DNA of 64,000 nt, from positions 2,348,501 through 2,412,500 of the forward strand of contig NZ_CP041330.1 in the NCBI RefSeq assembly GCF_013394165.1, given 5' to 3'. The notes beneath the pieces were generated by a model that was given only the letters and a program-made list of their open reading frames with translations, had not been told where the DNA came from and did not search any database. Shown piece after piece: positions 17,712 to 26,762 of this stretch (position 1 is the first letter of the stretch; each line of letters opens with the position of its first letter). Made by a program: the position numbers and the translations under genes. Source of the DNA: Pseudoalteromonas sp. Scap06 (GTDB lineage Bacteria; Pseudomonadota; Gammaproteobacteria; Enterobacterales; Alteromonadaceae).

Positions 17712-18556
17712 TAAAGTACTCCTTGTTTGCAGGCTTGATATACGCCAAGCACGTCTGCGGTTTCTTTTACATCATGCACACGAATAATATGCGCACCGTT
17801 TTGTGCTGCTATTAATGCGCCAGCTAAACTACCAGCTAATCTATTTTCTGTATCTCTGTTGAGTAAATTACCAATCATTGACTTACGTGATAAACCCGCC
17901 AGCAGCGGTAAGCCAAACTGGGCAAAGTCATTAAATTGAGACAATATTTGATAATTGTGTTTAAGTGTTTTTCCAAAGCCAAAACCAGGGTCTAATATTA
18001 ATTGGCTTTGTCTTATACCAGCAGTTTCGCATGCAGCGATGCGCTGGTTAAAAAAGTCATTTATCTCGCTTGCTAAATCATTATAGTGAGGGTCGTTTTG
18101 CATACTTCGCGGTTGTCCTTGCATATGCATTAAGCACACGACCACGTCAGGATACTGAGCAACCACCTCTAATGCACTAGGTTCTTGTAATGCTCGCACA
18201 TCATTAACAATATCCGCACCAGCTTCAATGGCTTGACGCATGACTTCGGATTTACTGGTATCGATTGAAATAACGCAATCACTTTGCTCACGTATAGCCT
18301 TAATAATCGGAATAACGCGCTGCAGTTCATCTTCAAGAGTGACATCCGGCGCTCCTGGACGTGTTGATTCACCGCCGATATCTAAAATAGTCGCGCCGTC
18401 ATCAAGTAATTGCATTGCATGTTTGAGTGCAGCTGTAATATTAAAAAACTGGCCACCATCTGAAAATGAATCAGGGGTAACGTTTACTATTCCCATAATA
18501 ATGGGTTCGCTGAGATCAAGCGCTCGACCACGTGCAAGGTTAATTTTATTATTCAT
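17711..18556 (-). CDS. folP: Dihydropteroate synthase
   Basis: Folate pathway enzyme joining p-aminobenzoate to hydroxymethyl-dihydropterin diphosphate; target of sulfonamides. 281 aa, with the signatures [14 protein letters not shown] and [13 protein letters not shown], the pterin-binding [10 protein letters not shown], and the SRKSMIG segment. First gene after the ftsH terminator; coupled to glmM by a one-base overlap. Confidence 0.96.
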   Translation of the reverse strand: MNNKINLARGRALDLSEPIIMGIVNVTPDSFSDGGQFFNITAALKHAMQLLDDGATILDIGGESTRPGAPDVTLEDELQRVIPIIKAIREQSDCVISIDTSKSEVMRQAIEAGADIVNDVRALQEPSALEVVAQYPDVVVCLMHMQGQPRSMQNDPHYNDLASEINDFFNQRIAACETAGIRQSQLILDPGFGFGKTLKHNYQILSQFNDFAQFGLPLLAGLSRKSMIGNLLNRDTENRLAGSLAGALIAAQNGAHIIRVHDVKETADVLGVYQACKQGVL

Positions 18557-18616
18557 CGCTAACCTTAATATGTGTTTGTTAAGTGTAATTTGAGTTAATT
18601 ACAGCAAACTGATACA

Positions 18617-18642
18617 AAAAAGCCCCGAAATTCGGGGCTTTT
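18617..18642. terminator. Terminator between ftsH and folP
   Basis: The GC-rich stem AGCCCCGA/TCGGGGCT is flanked by A6 and T4. It separates ftsH from the folP-glmM-tpiA-secG unit. Confidence 0.8.
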
Positions 18643-18661
18643 GGATTTGTTATTTTAACGA

Positions 18662-20644
18662 TTATTCAGCTTTATCATCAAGGTTTGTTTCATCTTTTTT
18701 AGATTCATCTTTTTTAGAGTCGTCGTTTTTAGATTCGCTAGTTGGTTTTTGTATTTCATCAACAGCTTTATCTTTAGAAACATCTTCTTTTTCTGATTTA
18801 GCTTCATGTCGGTCATGCGCATCACGTGGTTCACGTACTGGCTGACGCGCCATTAAGTCATCAATTTGTTTGGCATCGATGGTTTCATACTTCATCAGTG
18901 CGTCTTTCATGGCATGCAAAATATCAATGTTTTCTTTCAATATTGATTCTGCACGTTGATAGTTGCGGTCTGAAAACAAGCGTACTTCTGCATCAATTAC
19001 TTTTGCTGTTTCATCCGACATGCTCATAGAACGACCACCGCCGCCACCCATGTACATTTCATTTTGATCTTCAGCATAAAGTAATGGGCCTAGCTTTTCA
19101 CTTAACCCCCATTGTGTAACCATTTTGCGAGCAATGTCAGTTGCACGTTCGATATCGTTACTTGCACCGGTAGTTACTTTGTCTTCACCATAAATAATGG
19201 CTTCAGCAATACGGCCACCATAAAGACTAGAGATCATAGACTCAAGTAACTCTTTTGAATGACTAACACGGTCTTGCTCTGGTAAATACATCGTCACACC
19301 TAGCGCACGGCCACGTGGAATAATAGATACTTTATAAACAGGATCGTGCTCTGGAACCATACGCCCAACAATGGCATGACCTGCTTCATGATAAGCTGTC
19401 ATTTCTTTTTCTTGCTCGCTCATCACCATGGTCTTGCGTTCAGCACCCATCATGATTTTATCTTTTGCAGCGTCAAATTCAGCCATACTAACAACACGTT
19501 TATTACCACGTGCTGCATAAAGAGCCGCTTCATTCACTAAGTTAGCAAGATCTGCACCTGAGAAACCAGGTGTACCACGAGCAATCACTGCCGCTTCAAC
19601 GTTATCACCTAAAGGTACTTTACGCATATGTACTTTTAGAATTTGTTCACGACCACGAATATCTGGTAAACCAACCACAACTTGGCGATCAAAACGGCCA
19701 GGGCGAAGTAATGCTGGGTCTAAAACATCCGGACGGTTAGTCGCAGCAATAACAATAATACCTTCATTGCCTTCGAAGCCATCCATCTCAACTAGCATTT
19801 GGTTAAGCGTTTGCTCACGTTCATCGTGACCGCCACCCATACCTGCGCCACGTTTACGTCCTACTGCATCGATTTCATCGATGAAGATGATACAGGGCGC
19901 TGCTTTTTTAGCTTGTTCGAACATGTCACGTACACGTGATGCACCTACACCCACAAACATTTCAACAAAATCAGAACCTGAAATAGTAAAGAATGGCACT
20001 TTTGCTTCACCGGCAACCGCCTTAGCAAGTAATGTTTTACCTGTACCAGGAGGACCGACCATAAGTACGCCCTTAGGAATACTGCCACCTAATTTTTGGA
20101 ATTTAGATGGGTCGCGTAAAAAGTCCACCAGCTCGGTTACATCGTCTTTGGCTTCATCACAGCCAGCTACATCAGCAAAAGTCGTTTTGACTTGATCTTC
20201 ACTCATTAAGCGGGCTTTACTCTTACCAAATGACATGGCGCCTTTGCCACCGCCACCTTGCATCTGACGCATGAAGAAAATCCACACACCAATTAGCAGA
20301 ATCATAGGGAACCAAGAAATGAAAATACTTGCTAAAAACGATTGTTCCTCAGGTTTTACACCTTTGACATTTACATCGCTTTTTAACAAATCATTTAAAA
20401 TATCTTTATCATAGATCGGCATAATCGTTTGAAAACGCTCGCCGCTATTTTTTATGCCAGTAATTGTGCCACTGCCACTTTCAATAGACACTTCTTGTAT
20501 AGAGCCACTGCGGGCATCTTTAACAAATTGACTGTAACTTGTTTGACGATCAACTTGATCGCCGCCATTAAAGCTCTGAAATACTGACATAAGCACAACT
20601 GCAATAACCAGCCAGAGTATTAGATTTTTCGCCATATCGCTCAA
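18662..20644 (-). CDS. ftsH: ATP-dependent zinc metalloprotease FtsH
   Basis: Membrane-anchored AAA+ protease for quality control of membrane and regulatory proteins. Two membrane segments (about 5-25 and 105-125) flank a periplasmic domain. The AAA module has Walker A GPPGTGKT, Walker [12 protein letters not shown] and the second region of homology, followed by the zinc site HEAGH. A TTG start at 20644 (MSD-MAKNL) is kept because AGAGG lies eight bases before it; ATG 20635 has no good ribosome site. The last 55 or so residues are an unusually Lys/Asp/Glu/Ser-rich tail with repeated DESKKDE-like units. Confidence 0.95.
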   Translation of the reverse strand: MSDMAKNLILWLVIAVVLMSVFQSFNGGDQVDRQTSYSQFVKDARSGSIQEVSIESGSGTITGIKNSGERFQTIMPIYDKDILNDLLKSDVNVKGVKPEEQSFLASIFISWFPMILLIGVWIFFMRQMQGGGGKGAMSFGKSKARLMSEDQVKTTFADVAGCDEAKDDVTELVDFLRDPSKFQKLGGSIPKGVLMVGPPGTGKTLLAKAVAGEAKVPFFTISGSDFVEMFVGVGASRVRDMFEQAKKAAPCIIFIDEIDAVGRKRGAGMGGGHDEREQTLNQMLVEMDGFEGNEGIIVIAATNRPDVLDPALLRPGRFDRQVVVGLPDIRGREQILKVHMRKVPLGDNVEAAVIARGTPGFSGADLANLVNEAALYAARGNKRVVSMAEFDAAKDKIMMGAERKTMVMSEQEKEMTAYHEAGHAIVGRMVPEHDPVYKVSIIPRGRALGVTMYLPEQDRVSHSKELLESMISSLYGGRIAEAIIYGEDKVTTGASNDIERATDIARKMVTQWGLSEKLGPLLYAEDQNEMYMGGGGGRSMSMSDETAKVIDAEVRLFSDRNYQRAESILKENIDILHAMKDALMKYETIDAKQIDDLMARQPVREPRDAHDRHEAKSEKEDVSKDKAVDEIQKPTSESKNDDSKKDESKKDETNLDDKAE

Positions 20645-20701
20645 GGGGTTAACCTCTTGTATCCAATTAATTTAAATTCAACTAAACGCCAAGCAACTGT
20701 A

Positions 20702-21331
20702 CTACAGTTTGTATCCAGTCGCTACTATATATACTTCCCGAGAACGGGGACGCGAGGCATCCGGTTTACGTATCTTCACTGCTTTAAAACTATTACGTAC
20801 ATCTTGCAAATATTGATCAAAGCCTTCACCTTGGAATACTTTAACAATAAACGCGCCATTTTTCTTTAAAACTTGGTGGCACATATCAAGTGCAAGCTCA
20901 ACCAAGTACATGCTCCCCGCCTGATCAACCGAGTTATTACCACTCATGTTAGGTGCCATATCAGACAATACCACATCTACATTTTTACCATCAATGCGTT
21001 TTAACAATGCATCAAGTACGGCCTCTTCACGAAAGTCACCTTGTAAAAAGTCAACACCCGCTAATGAATCCATAGGTAAAATATCACACGCAACCACTTG
21101 GCCTTTGTCACCTACTTTTTCTGCTAAGTATTGTGACCAACTCCCTGGGGCTGCGCCTAAATCAACCACTGTCATTGCTGGACGCAATAACTTATCTCTG
21201 TTTTGGATTTCGTCTAATTTGAAAACAGCTCGAGAGCGCCAGCCTTTTTTTTGCGCTTCTTGAACATATTTATCATCAAAATGTTCTTTAAGCCAACGCT
21301 GTGAACTGGCTGACTGTTTTTTATTTGTCAT
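20702..21331 (-). CDS. rlmE: 23S rRNA 2'-O-ribose U2552 methyltransferase
   Basis: Heat-shock-linked RrmJ/FtsJ family enzyme that methylates U2552 in the ribosomal A-loop during 50S maturation. 209 aa. The SAM site [15 protein letters not shown] and the catalytic K-D-K-E set ([38 protein letters not shown]) are all visible. It lies upstream of ftsH as in E. coli and is divergent from yhbY. Confidence 0.95.
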   Translation of the reverse strand: MTNKKQSASSQRWLKEHFDDKYVQEAQKKGWRSRAVFKLDEIQNRDKLLRPAMTVVDLGAAPGSWSQYLAEKVGDKGQVVACDILPMDSLAGVDFLQGDFREEAVLDALLKRIDGKNVDVVLSDMAPNMSGNNSVDQAGSMYLVELALDMCHQVLKKNGAFIVKVFQGEGFDQYLQDVRNSFKAVKIRKPDASRPRSREVYIVATGYKL

Positions 21332-21419
21332 AAATTAACACGCAACTAATTAGTAATATTCTCTAGATGGCGTTAGAATACCCTTAATTCAAGCCATATT
21401 CAGCAAAATTTGTAATATC

Positions 21420-21716
21420 ATGACATTATCAAACAAACAAAAGCAGTTTTTAAAAGGTCAGGCACATAGCCTTAAGCCTGTAGTTTTACTAGGTTCTAAC
21501 GGTTTAACCGAAGGCGTAGTAGTTGAAATCCAAAGCGCACTAGAAATTCACGAATTAATTAAAGTGAAAGTGCCAACTGACGATCGTGAAACAAAAAAGC
21601 TTATTTTTGATGCCATAGTTCGCGAAACAGGAGCTACCAAACTACAAACAATCGGCCATACGATTGTGCTTTACCGTCAAAGCCCTGAGAAAAAAATTCA
21701 GTTACCTCGCGGCTAA
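21420..21716 (+). CDS. yhbY: Ribosome-assembly RNA-binding protein YhbY (CRM domain)
   Basis: 98-aa CRM-domain protein that binds the pre-50S ribosomal subunit. The family loop is present as VLLGSNGLTEGV, with the C-terminal GHTIVLYRQ strand. Divergent from rlmE, the usual gammaproteobacterial layout. Confidence 0.93.
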   Translation: MTLSNKQKQFLKGQAHSLKPVVLLGSNGLTEGVVVEIQSALEIHELIKVKVPTDDRETKKLIFDAIVRETGATKLQTIGHTIVLYRQSPEKKIQLPRG

Positions 21717-21736
21717 CAATCCGTTATAAATGATAC

Positions 21737-21761
21737 AAAAACCAGCCGTGGCTGGTTTTTT
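21737..21761. terminator. Bidirectional terminator
   Basis: The 7-bp stem ACCAGCC/GGCTGGT (21741-21747 with 21750-21756) is flanked by A- and T-runs, between yhbY and the convergent phosphatase gene. Confidence 0.8.
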
Positions 21762-21770
21762 TATATATAA

Positions 21771-22262
21771 TTAAAAATCCATTATTCGCAACTTTGCTCT
21801 GTAGTTACCATCCTCAAACTTACTCAGCAAATAATAGTGCCCGAACTGCCCCTCATTCATATTTTCAATAGTTTGGTTACTCAATAACGAAGCCAATTGC
21901 GGTGTGGTATTACTATGCCCTACAACCACCACAACACCATTTTGTGCTAACAACTGATTTTTCAATGTCGTTAAATCAGCAGCATTATAAGTTATAACTT
22001 TAACATTAAAATACCTAGCTAAAGGCGCTGCAGTACTTAATGTTCGGTTATAGTTACTACTGTATAACGTAATGTCTGGATGGGCTTTAACTAGCGAAAC
22101 CAAATGCTCAGCACGTACTTGCCCTCGCTCTGTTAAAAATGGATCATTGCCTGTTTGTTTTTCACTATGACGAAACAAATAAAGCTGTTCAGGCGCAGAA
22201 AAAGCAGGGTGGCACAGCAGTAATAGTAATACTGCCCATGCTGATTTTATCAATGTACTCAT
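21771..22262 (-). CDS. Exported histidine-phosphatase family protein
   Basis: 163-aa member of the phosphoglycerate-mutase-like histidine phosphatase superfamily. A signal peptide (about 1-22) precedes the catalytic RHSEK motif, and the second His lies in VVVGHSNTT, so both catalytic His are present. Being exported and short, it may be a periplasmic phosphatase; substrate unknown. Its start overlaps the serine hydrolase stop by four bases, so the two are probably translated from one message. Confidence 0.8.
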   Translation of the reverse strand: MSTLIKSAWAVLLLLLCHPAFSAPEQLYLFRHSEKQTGNDPFLTERGQVRAEHLVSLVKAHPDITLYSSNYNRTLSTAAPLARYFNVKVITYNAADLTTLKNQLLAQNGVVVVVGHSNTTPQLASLLSNQTIENMNEGQFGHYYLLSKFEDGNYRAKLRIMDF

Positions 22263-23413
22263 TGTTTTTTACCTCGTTTGTATGCCAATAAACGGTCTAT
22301 GAACTCCGTAGTAAGCTCATTAATGAGCCCAGTTTCTGCATTTAAAATTAAACTAAACCCTACATTTAAGTGCGGAAAAACCACTAAGTCACTGCGGTAG
22401 CCTTGCACCCAACCACTGTGATAATAAAGCGTTTCATCATCATAGTCATACACACGCCAGCCTAGCCCATAGTAGGCTTCGTTCATGTGCTCTCGCCATA
22501 CTCGTCTGTAGCGTTCTTTTTTAGTATGAGTATAAGGGCGTGTTTGCGTGGCCAATGCATCTAAGGATAATACCGATGGATATTGCCCTAATTGCGCATT
22601 TAACCAAATAGCCATATCTGACGCACTGGCGTTTACCCCTGCCGCGGGTGCAACTTTATAATAATTCTTTTTTAAGCGGGCGCTATACCAACGTTTTTTT
22701 CCACGCACGTGAGGGTGTGCATAGTTATTATCCTGCACCATGGCATCGTAACCCAAACTAGCATCATTCATTTCTAGGGGAGTAAAAAACGCCTCATTAA
22801 GCCACTGGGTATAGGTTTTGTTGGTACTTTTTAAAATTACGTCGTCTATTAAGCTAAACATTACATTTTGATAGCCATAGCAATCACCAGGGTCACAAAT
22901 GGGTTTAACACTCAATAGTTTTTCAACAATGTCCTTATAACCCATCCGCGATTCGATTAAATTATCGTAAGCGTTAGGCACTAGACCACTAGAATGGCTT
23001 AAAATATGAAAAACTTTTAAATCATCTTTATAGCCAGTTTGCTTAAAATCCGGTAAATAATAACTAACAGGTAAATAAAGATTGAGCCGCTGTTCATTTG
23101 CGAGTTTAGCCGCTAACGACCCTGCAAATGTTTTCGATACGGAGGCTAAACGAAATCGAGTGTGCGGGTTGATTTTTTGCCCACCGCGCACCTTTGTATT
23201 ACCCATAGTATGGATGTAGTCACGCGCTTGTGAGTTGACAATGGATAGCGCCCCTCCTGGGATTTTTTTTATTTTTAGTTTTTTTTCTGTATAGCGTCCA
23301 TAACTTTTAACAAATGCTTCCCAATCAGGATCTGTGCTTGCGCTCGCCTGTAAATGCGTCCCGATAAGGAGCACGGCAAAAAAGTAAAAGGGTAAGGTGT
23401 TAAAATACTTCAT
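22259..23413 (-). CDS. Exported serine hydrolase (class C beta-lactamase/EstB fold)
   Basis: 384-aa secreted protein with signal peptide (about 1-26). The SxxK nucleophile motif is seen in RLASVSKTFAG, a YxN-type motif in CYGYQNVMF, and the third motif as HSGWVQGYRS. This fits the beta-lactamase/D,D-peptidase/esterase superfamily; HSG in place of KTG argues for an esterase or peptidase rather than an AmpC-type resistance enzyme. Overlaps the downstream phosphatase gene by four bases. Confidence 0.8.
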   Translation of the reverse strand: MKYFNTLPFYFFAVLLIGTHLQASASTDPDWEAFVKSYGRYTEKKLKIKKIPGGALSIVNSQARDYIHTMGNTKVRGGQKINPHTRFRLASVSKTFAGSLAAKLANEQRLNLYLPVSYYLPDFKQTGYKDDLKVFHILSHSSGLVPNAYDNLIESRMGYKDIVEKLLSVKPICDPGDCYGYQNVMFSLIDDVILKSTNKTYTQWLNEAFFTPLEMNDASLGYDAMVQDNNYAHPHVRGKKRWYSARLKKNYYKVAPAAGVNASASDMAIWLNAQLGQYPSVLSLDALATQTRPYTHTKKERYRRVWREHMNEAYYGLGWRVYDYDDETLYYHSGWVQGYRSDLVVFPHLNVGFSLILNAETGLINELTTEFIDRLLAYKRGKKQ

Positions 23414-23528
23414 TCTTAGCTAATTTTTCTTTTTTAGTCATAATCAACCGTTATAATATCATGAACTTTTACTCGGACTAACGTACAATATGTCCGATTA
23501 ATGGCTTTTGAGTGGATGTAAAATATTT

Positions 23529-24338
23529 ATGCGTTTTTTAGTTGTATCACTTTTTATAATATCAGCGTCAGGTTGTGCTGTCGTTAAACAACCCGCAGAA
23601 CCTTTAGTTATGCCTGCAAAGCCTATGCTCAAGAGCCAAACTTACCAGTTAAAGTATGAAGCTGAGCATGCTTCACCAAAAGTGAAGTCGGTGCAATTAC
23701 CCGCCCACAACGTGAAAAAAAATCAAACTGTTAGAGTAATCGTAGACCGTGCAAGTGTTACCGACACTTTGGTCTCTCAAATAAGCCAAGCCTTAATTGA
23801 TAAACAGCTTAAGGTGACCACTAGCGAGAATAGCGATTATACGTTAGCAATTCATCAAGTTGATCTTGAATTTATAGATGACGCTAAGTACACCCTAGCG
23901 CAACCAGAAAAACCATATTCATTATTTTCAAAAGTAGCCCAGCAATTTCCGTCCCAACAATGCGCCAATATATTAGCCCAAGTTAGTATGCGACTTACTC
24001 ACAAAGCATCGGGCGATGTGGTGTGGTTTGCTAAATCATCAATTGATAGTGCAAGCTTCCATCGTGAACCCCTTGTTTATAGCTTTAGCGAAGAAAAGAA
24101 GATCACTAATGAGCTAGAAGTTGTTGCATTTATACATAAGCACAACACCGAACAGGCTCGCCTAAAACGAGCTGAGCTTAATAATGAAGTAACGGCCCCT
24201 GCGTATAAAACCATTACAAAATTAAGTCGTTTAACTAAATTAAATGGGCCATGTACACGCACCGAAATAAGTGCTCTAACACCTATGATGCAATTTTACT
24301 TAAGCAGTATTCTTATTGATAAAATTAAAGTTCAGTAG
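23529..24338 (+). CDS. Lipoprotein of unknown function
   Basis: 269-aa protein starting at ATG 23529, with a lipoprotein signal (lipobox SASGC). The body has two cysteines near QCANI and GPCTRTE and mixed alpha/beta composition; no family is recognised. A segment (about 75-130, VIVDRASVTDTLVSQIS then DYTLAIHQVDLEF) has the look of the small beta-alpha folds common in envelope lipoproteins. Divergent from the serine hydrolase; followed by the MITE-like element. Confidence 0.7.
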   Translation: MRFLVVSLFIISASGCAVVKQPAEPLVMPAKPMLKSQTYQLKYEAEHASPKVKSVQLPAHNVKKNQTVRVIVDRASVTDTLVSQISQALIDKQLKVTTSENSDYTLAIHQVDLEFIDDAKYTLAQPEKPYSLFSKVAQQFPSQQCANILAQVSMRLTHKASGDVVWFAKSSIDSASFHREPLVYSFSEEKKITNELEVVAFIHKHNTEQARLKRAELNNEVTAPAYKTITKLSRLTKLNGPCTRTEISALTPMMQFYLSSILIDKIKVQ

Positions 24339-24697
24339 TTGTTAGGACGACCGCTACATTTTTTTACAGATTTAGCTAAGAGTTTGACAATATACTAGGG
24401 TCTGTTGACCTTTCAAGGTTAAATTTGCAGCACTCTGTTTGGTATTTAGACAAGGCAGAGTCTTTGTGGTGTGGTTGCTCCCCATAAATAGGCGATAACG
24501 CAGCATCAATGCCAAACAGACGCTGCCCGAAGGGTTCTGCCTAGGGGCGATTTACTCTTTGTTGCTCGGTTTTTACTTAGCCCACTAGGTTACAAACTTC
24601 GCGCCGCGATTAAACCGCCCCTAGTTTGAACAAATTTTAATCCGCAAAGGTCAACAGACCCTAGCCTCTTTAGCAAACTCTAATTAAGGTTCCAAGG
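24339..24697. other. Intergenic region holding MITE-like element
   Basis: No gene is supportable. Almost all of this gap is the element at 24395-24664; 56 bases precede it and 33 bases separate it from the OmpV-like gene. Confidence 0.7.
24395..24664. mobile_element. MITE-like non-coding element with perfect 19-bp terminal inverted repeats
   Basis: Perfect 19-bp terminal repeats CTAGGGTCTGTTGACCTTT (24395-24413) and its reverse complement (24646-24664). The outermost CTAG on both ends could be a target site with TA duplication, as described for IS630/Tc1-type elements. The 230-bp interior is GC-richer than its surroundings and palindromic: 24434-24446 pairs with 24508-24520 (12 of 13), and CTAGGGGCGATTTA near 24541 pairs with TAAACCGCCCCTAG near 24611-24624. 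No open reading frame of note. No second copy was noticed in the window. Confidence 0.75.
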
Positions 24698-25555
24698 ATG
24701 ACGTATACTTCTCTTAAACAGTCTTTTGGTTGTGCGGCCTTATTAGTTGCCGCTATTTTTAGTGCCCAAAGCAGCGCCAGTAATCGTTACTATGCCGATA
24801 ACACTTTGGAACCCACCACTGGGTTTGCCTGGGATTGGAGCGCTGGCGCAGGTTATTACATTGAAGACTCTTATTTAGTTGGCATGAACTCCTATGATGT
24901 TGGTGCAGAACTAGATTTGAGTATTGCAGTTTCTTACGATAATTTTTATCTAGATTTTGACCATAATCAGCTCAGCGGTGGACTTGTTTTAGGCTATAGC
25001 TTAATTAACAAATATGATTGGGGTCTTGATTTATTAGGCACCAACATTCAAGCAGGTTTTGATGAACAAGGTTTAGGCTTTTATAACGACGGAATAATTG
25101 ATCCACTGCGTGGTATAAAAAAGCGTAACTATGATTTTGACACCGGCCTTCGATTAACACGCCGATTTGAAAACTCACAAGTTTCATTTGAATATTTACA
25201 TGATATAAGCGGTGCTCATAATGGTTGGGTTGCCAATGTGTTTTTCAGCCATATTCAACCTTGGCGCAATTGGGAGTTTCGCTCCGGTATTGGCTTAAGT
25301 GCCTACTCTGCTGATTTTACAAACTATTACTTTGGTATTGATAGCGATGAAGCAAACGCAGCACGCCCTATTTATAGTACCGATGCCAGTACCAGTATTA
25401 TGTTTGAATTTCATGCCGAATACCCCATCAATCAAGATTGGGTATTTTTAGCAGGCTGGTTAACCACTTGGTTTTCAAAAGAAATTGATGACAGCCCAAT
25501 TATTTCCCAAGGATATCAACACAAAGCCAAGGTAGGCCTGCGTTATGTACTTTAG
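24698..25555 (+). CDS. MipA/OmpV-family outer-membrane protein (module 1)
   Basis: 285-aa outer-membrane barrel of the MipA/OmpV family. Signal peptide about 1-28 (SSAS). The family hallmarks NYYFGI (about residue 203) and a C-terminal HKAKVGLRYVL strand are present. First gene of a four-gene set with DUF3019, response regulator and kinase; overlaps the next gene by 11 bases. In Vibrio cholerae ompV also neighbours a two-component pair (CarRS/VprAB). Start 34 bases after the MITE-like element. Confidence 0.8.
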   Translation: MTYTSLKQSFGCAALLVAAIFSAQSSASNRYYADNTLEPTTGFAWDWSAGAGYYIEDSYLVGMNSYDVGAELDLSIAVSYDNFYLDFDHNQLSGGLVLGYSLINKYDWGLDLLGTNIQAGFDEQGLGFYNDGIIDPLRGIKKRNYDFDTGLRLTRRFENSQVSFEYLHDISGAHNGWVANVFFSHIQPWRNWEFRSGIGLSAYSADFTNYYFGIDSDEANAARPIYSTDASTSIMFEFHAEYPINQDWVFLAGWLTTWFSKEIDDSPIISQGYQHKAKVGLRYVL

Positions 25556-25931
25556 ATTTTTTTACTGTTTGTTGTTTACATATTCGGGCTCTTTGCTTGC
25601 AGCCACTACACAACCACCCAGTGAACTTACTGCTGTTCCCGATACCTGTGTAGCCTTACGTGAAGGGCGTCAATGTTATGCCGATGTTGTCTTATCGTGG
25701 CAGCAACCAGAGGTAGGAAATTATTGTTTACGCGATGCGACTTCAAAATACATTATGCAGTGCTGGCTTAAACAGCGACAAGGCTCACTTAATTACGCCT
25801 TTGATTCAACCCAGAGCATTTCATTTGAGCTGTTTGATAGTAATACATCACAAGTGATTGCTGTAAGCGAAGTTAAACTACAATGGGTGTATCAAAATAG
25901 ACAAAAAAAGCGGCGCTGGCGGTTATTTTAG
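25545..25931 (+). CDS. DUF3019 secreted small protein (module 1)
   Basis: 128-aa secreted protein with signal peptide (about 1-19). The mature part has four conserved cysteines (DTCV, RQCY, NYCL, MQCW), suggesting two disulfides, a beta-rich body, and a strongly basic tail RQKKRRWRLF. This matches the DUF3019 family. It overlaps the OmpV-like gene by 11 bases and precedes the response regulator by 41 bases. Function is undescribed; context suggests a periplasmic accessory of the kinase. Confidence 0.75.
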   Translation: MYFRFFYCLLFTYSGSLLAATTQPPSELTAVPDTCVALREGRQCYADVVLSWQQPEVGNYCLRDATSKYIMQCWLKQRQGSLNYAFDSTQSISFELFDSNTSQVIAVSEVKLQWVYQNRQKKRRWRLF

Positions 25932-25972
25932 CCACACACTATAAACATCATTCAGGTATACGAAGAAAGCTT

Positions 25973-26677
25973 ATGGATAATTACGGTACTATTTTACTGG
26001 TTGAAGATGATATCTCTCTTGCACAATGGGTAACTGAGTATTTAACTGAGCAAGGCTATATTGTGCATGTATGTCATCGCGGTGATGAAGTTATAAGCCA
26101 AGTAAAGCATTTAAACCCACAGCTTATTTTACTCGATATTATGTTACCAGGTCTTGATGGTATCAGTGTATGCCGTGAGTTACGTAGCTTTTATCAAGCC
26201 CCTATAATTATGCTCACCGCACGAGATGAAGAAATGGATGAGGTCATTGGGCTTGAAGTCGGTGCCACAGATTACATTATAAAACCTGTTCGCCCTCGTG
26301 CACTGCTTGCTCGTATTAAGTCGGCTTTACGCTACAGCAGTGACACGCCTAAAACTGATGCTCAAGAGAGCATGATCAATATTGGTCAATTAAGTATTAA
26401 TACCGAATCTCGTAACGTTACACTCAACCAGCAAGATGTGAATATTTCAAGCGCAGAGTATTTATTACTGCATTATTTAGCGAGCAACGCTGGGCAAGTT
26501 GTATCACGTGATGCGGTGTTTAAAGCAACCAAAGGCAGGGAGTATGACGGCCTAGATAGAAGCGTTGATGTGCTTATTTCTGCTTTGCGTAAAAAGTTTA
26601 ATGATGATCCGCAAAAACCAGAAAAAATAAAAACTATTTGGGGGCGTGGTTATTTGTTTGTGACTACAGCGTGGTAA
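25973..26677 (+). CDS. OmpR-family response regulator (module 1)
   Basis: 234-aa response regulator: receiver with phospho-acceptor Asp55 in LILLDIMLPG, acidic pair EDD (11-13) and conserved Lys in IIKPVRP, then a winged-helix DNA-binding domain ending in KIKTIWGRGYLF. Partner of the kinase downstream. Paralogous to the regulator at 34650-35342. Confidence 0.9.
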   Translation: MDNYGTILLVEDDISLAQWVTEYLTEQGYIVHVCHRGDEVISQVKHLNPQLILLDIMLPGLDGISVCRELRSFYQAPIIMLTARDEEMDEVIGLEVGATDYIIKPVRPRALLARIKSALRYSSDTPKTDAQESMINIGQLSINTESRNVTLNQQDVNISSAEYLLLHYLASNAGQVVSRDAVFKATKGREYDGLDRSVDVLISALRKKFNDDPQKPEKIKTIWGRGYLFVTTAW

Positions 26678-26691
26678 GTTTTAATGCCTGA

Positions 26692-26710
26692 GCGCTTAAA
26701 TAATAAGCGC
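26692..26710. repeat. Hairpin in regulator-kinase gap
   Basis: The 7-bp stem GCGCTTA/TAAGCGC (26692-26698 with 26704-26710), loop of five, lies in the 85-base gap between regulator and kinase. It has no T-run and may only slow transcription or stabilise the upstream message. The second module has no such gap (26 bases). Confidence 0.4.
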
Positions 26711-26762
26711 GACAATAATAAAAGTCACTTCAATACACCCAGCCTATTATGGAATAGCATCA

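Noticed and set aside
22259..23413. AmpC-type beta-lactamase resistance gene
   Set aside because: The SxxK fold is present but the third motif is HSG rather than KTG, as in esterases and peptidases of the superfamily; no AmpR neighbour.
24420..24640. Degenerate transposase gene inside the inverted-repeat element
   Set aside because: No frame gives a protein-like sequence of useful length; the interior is palindromic and non-coding.
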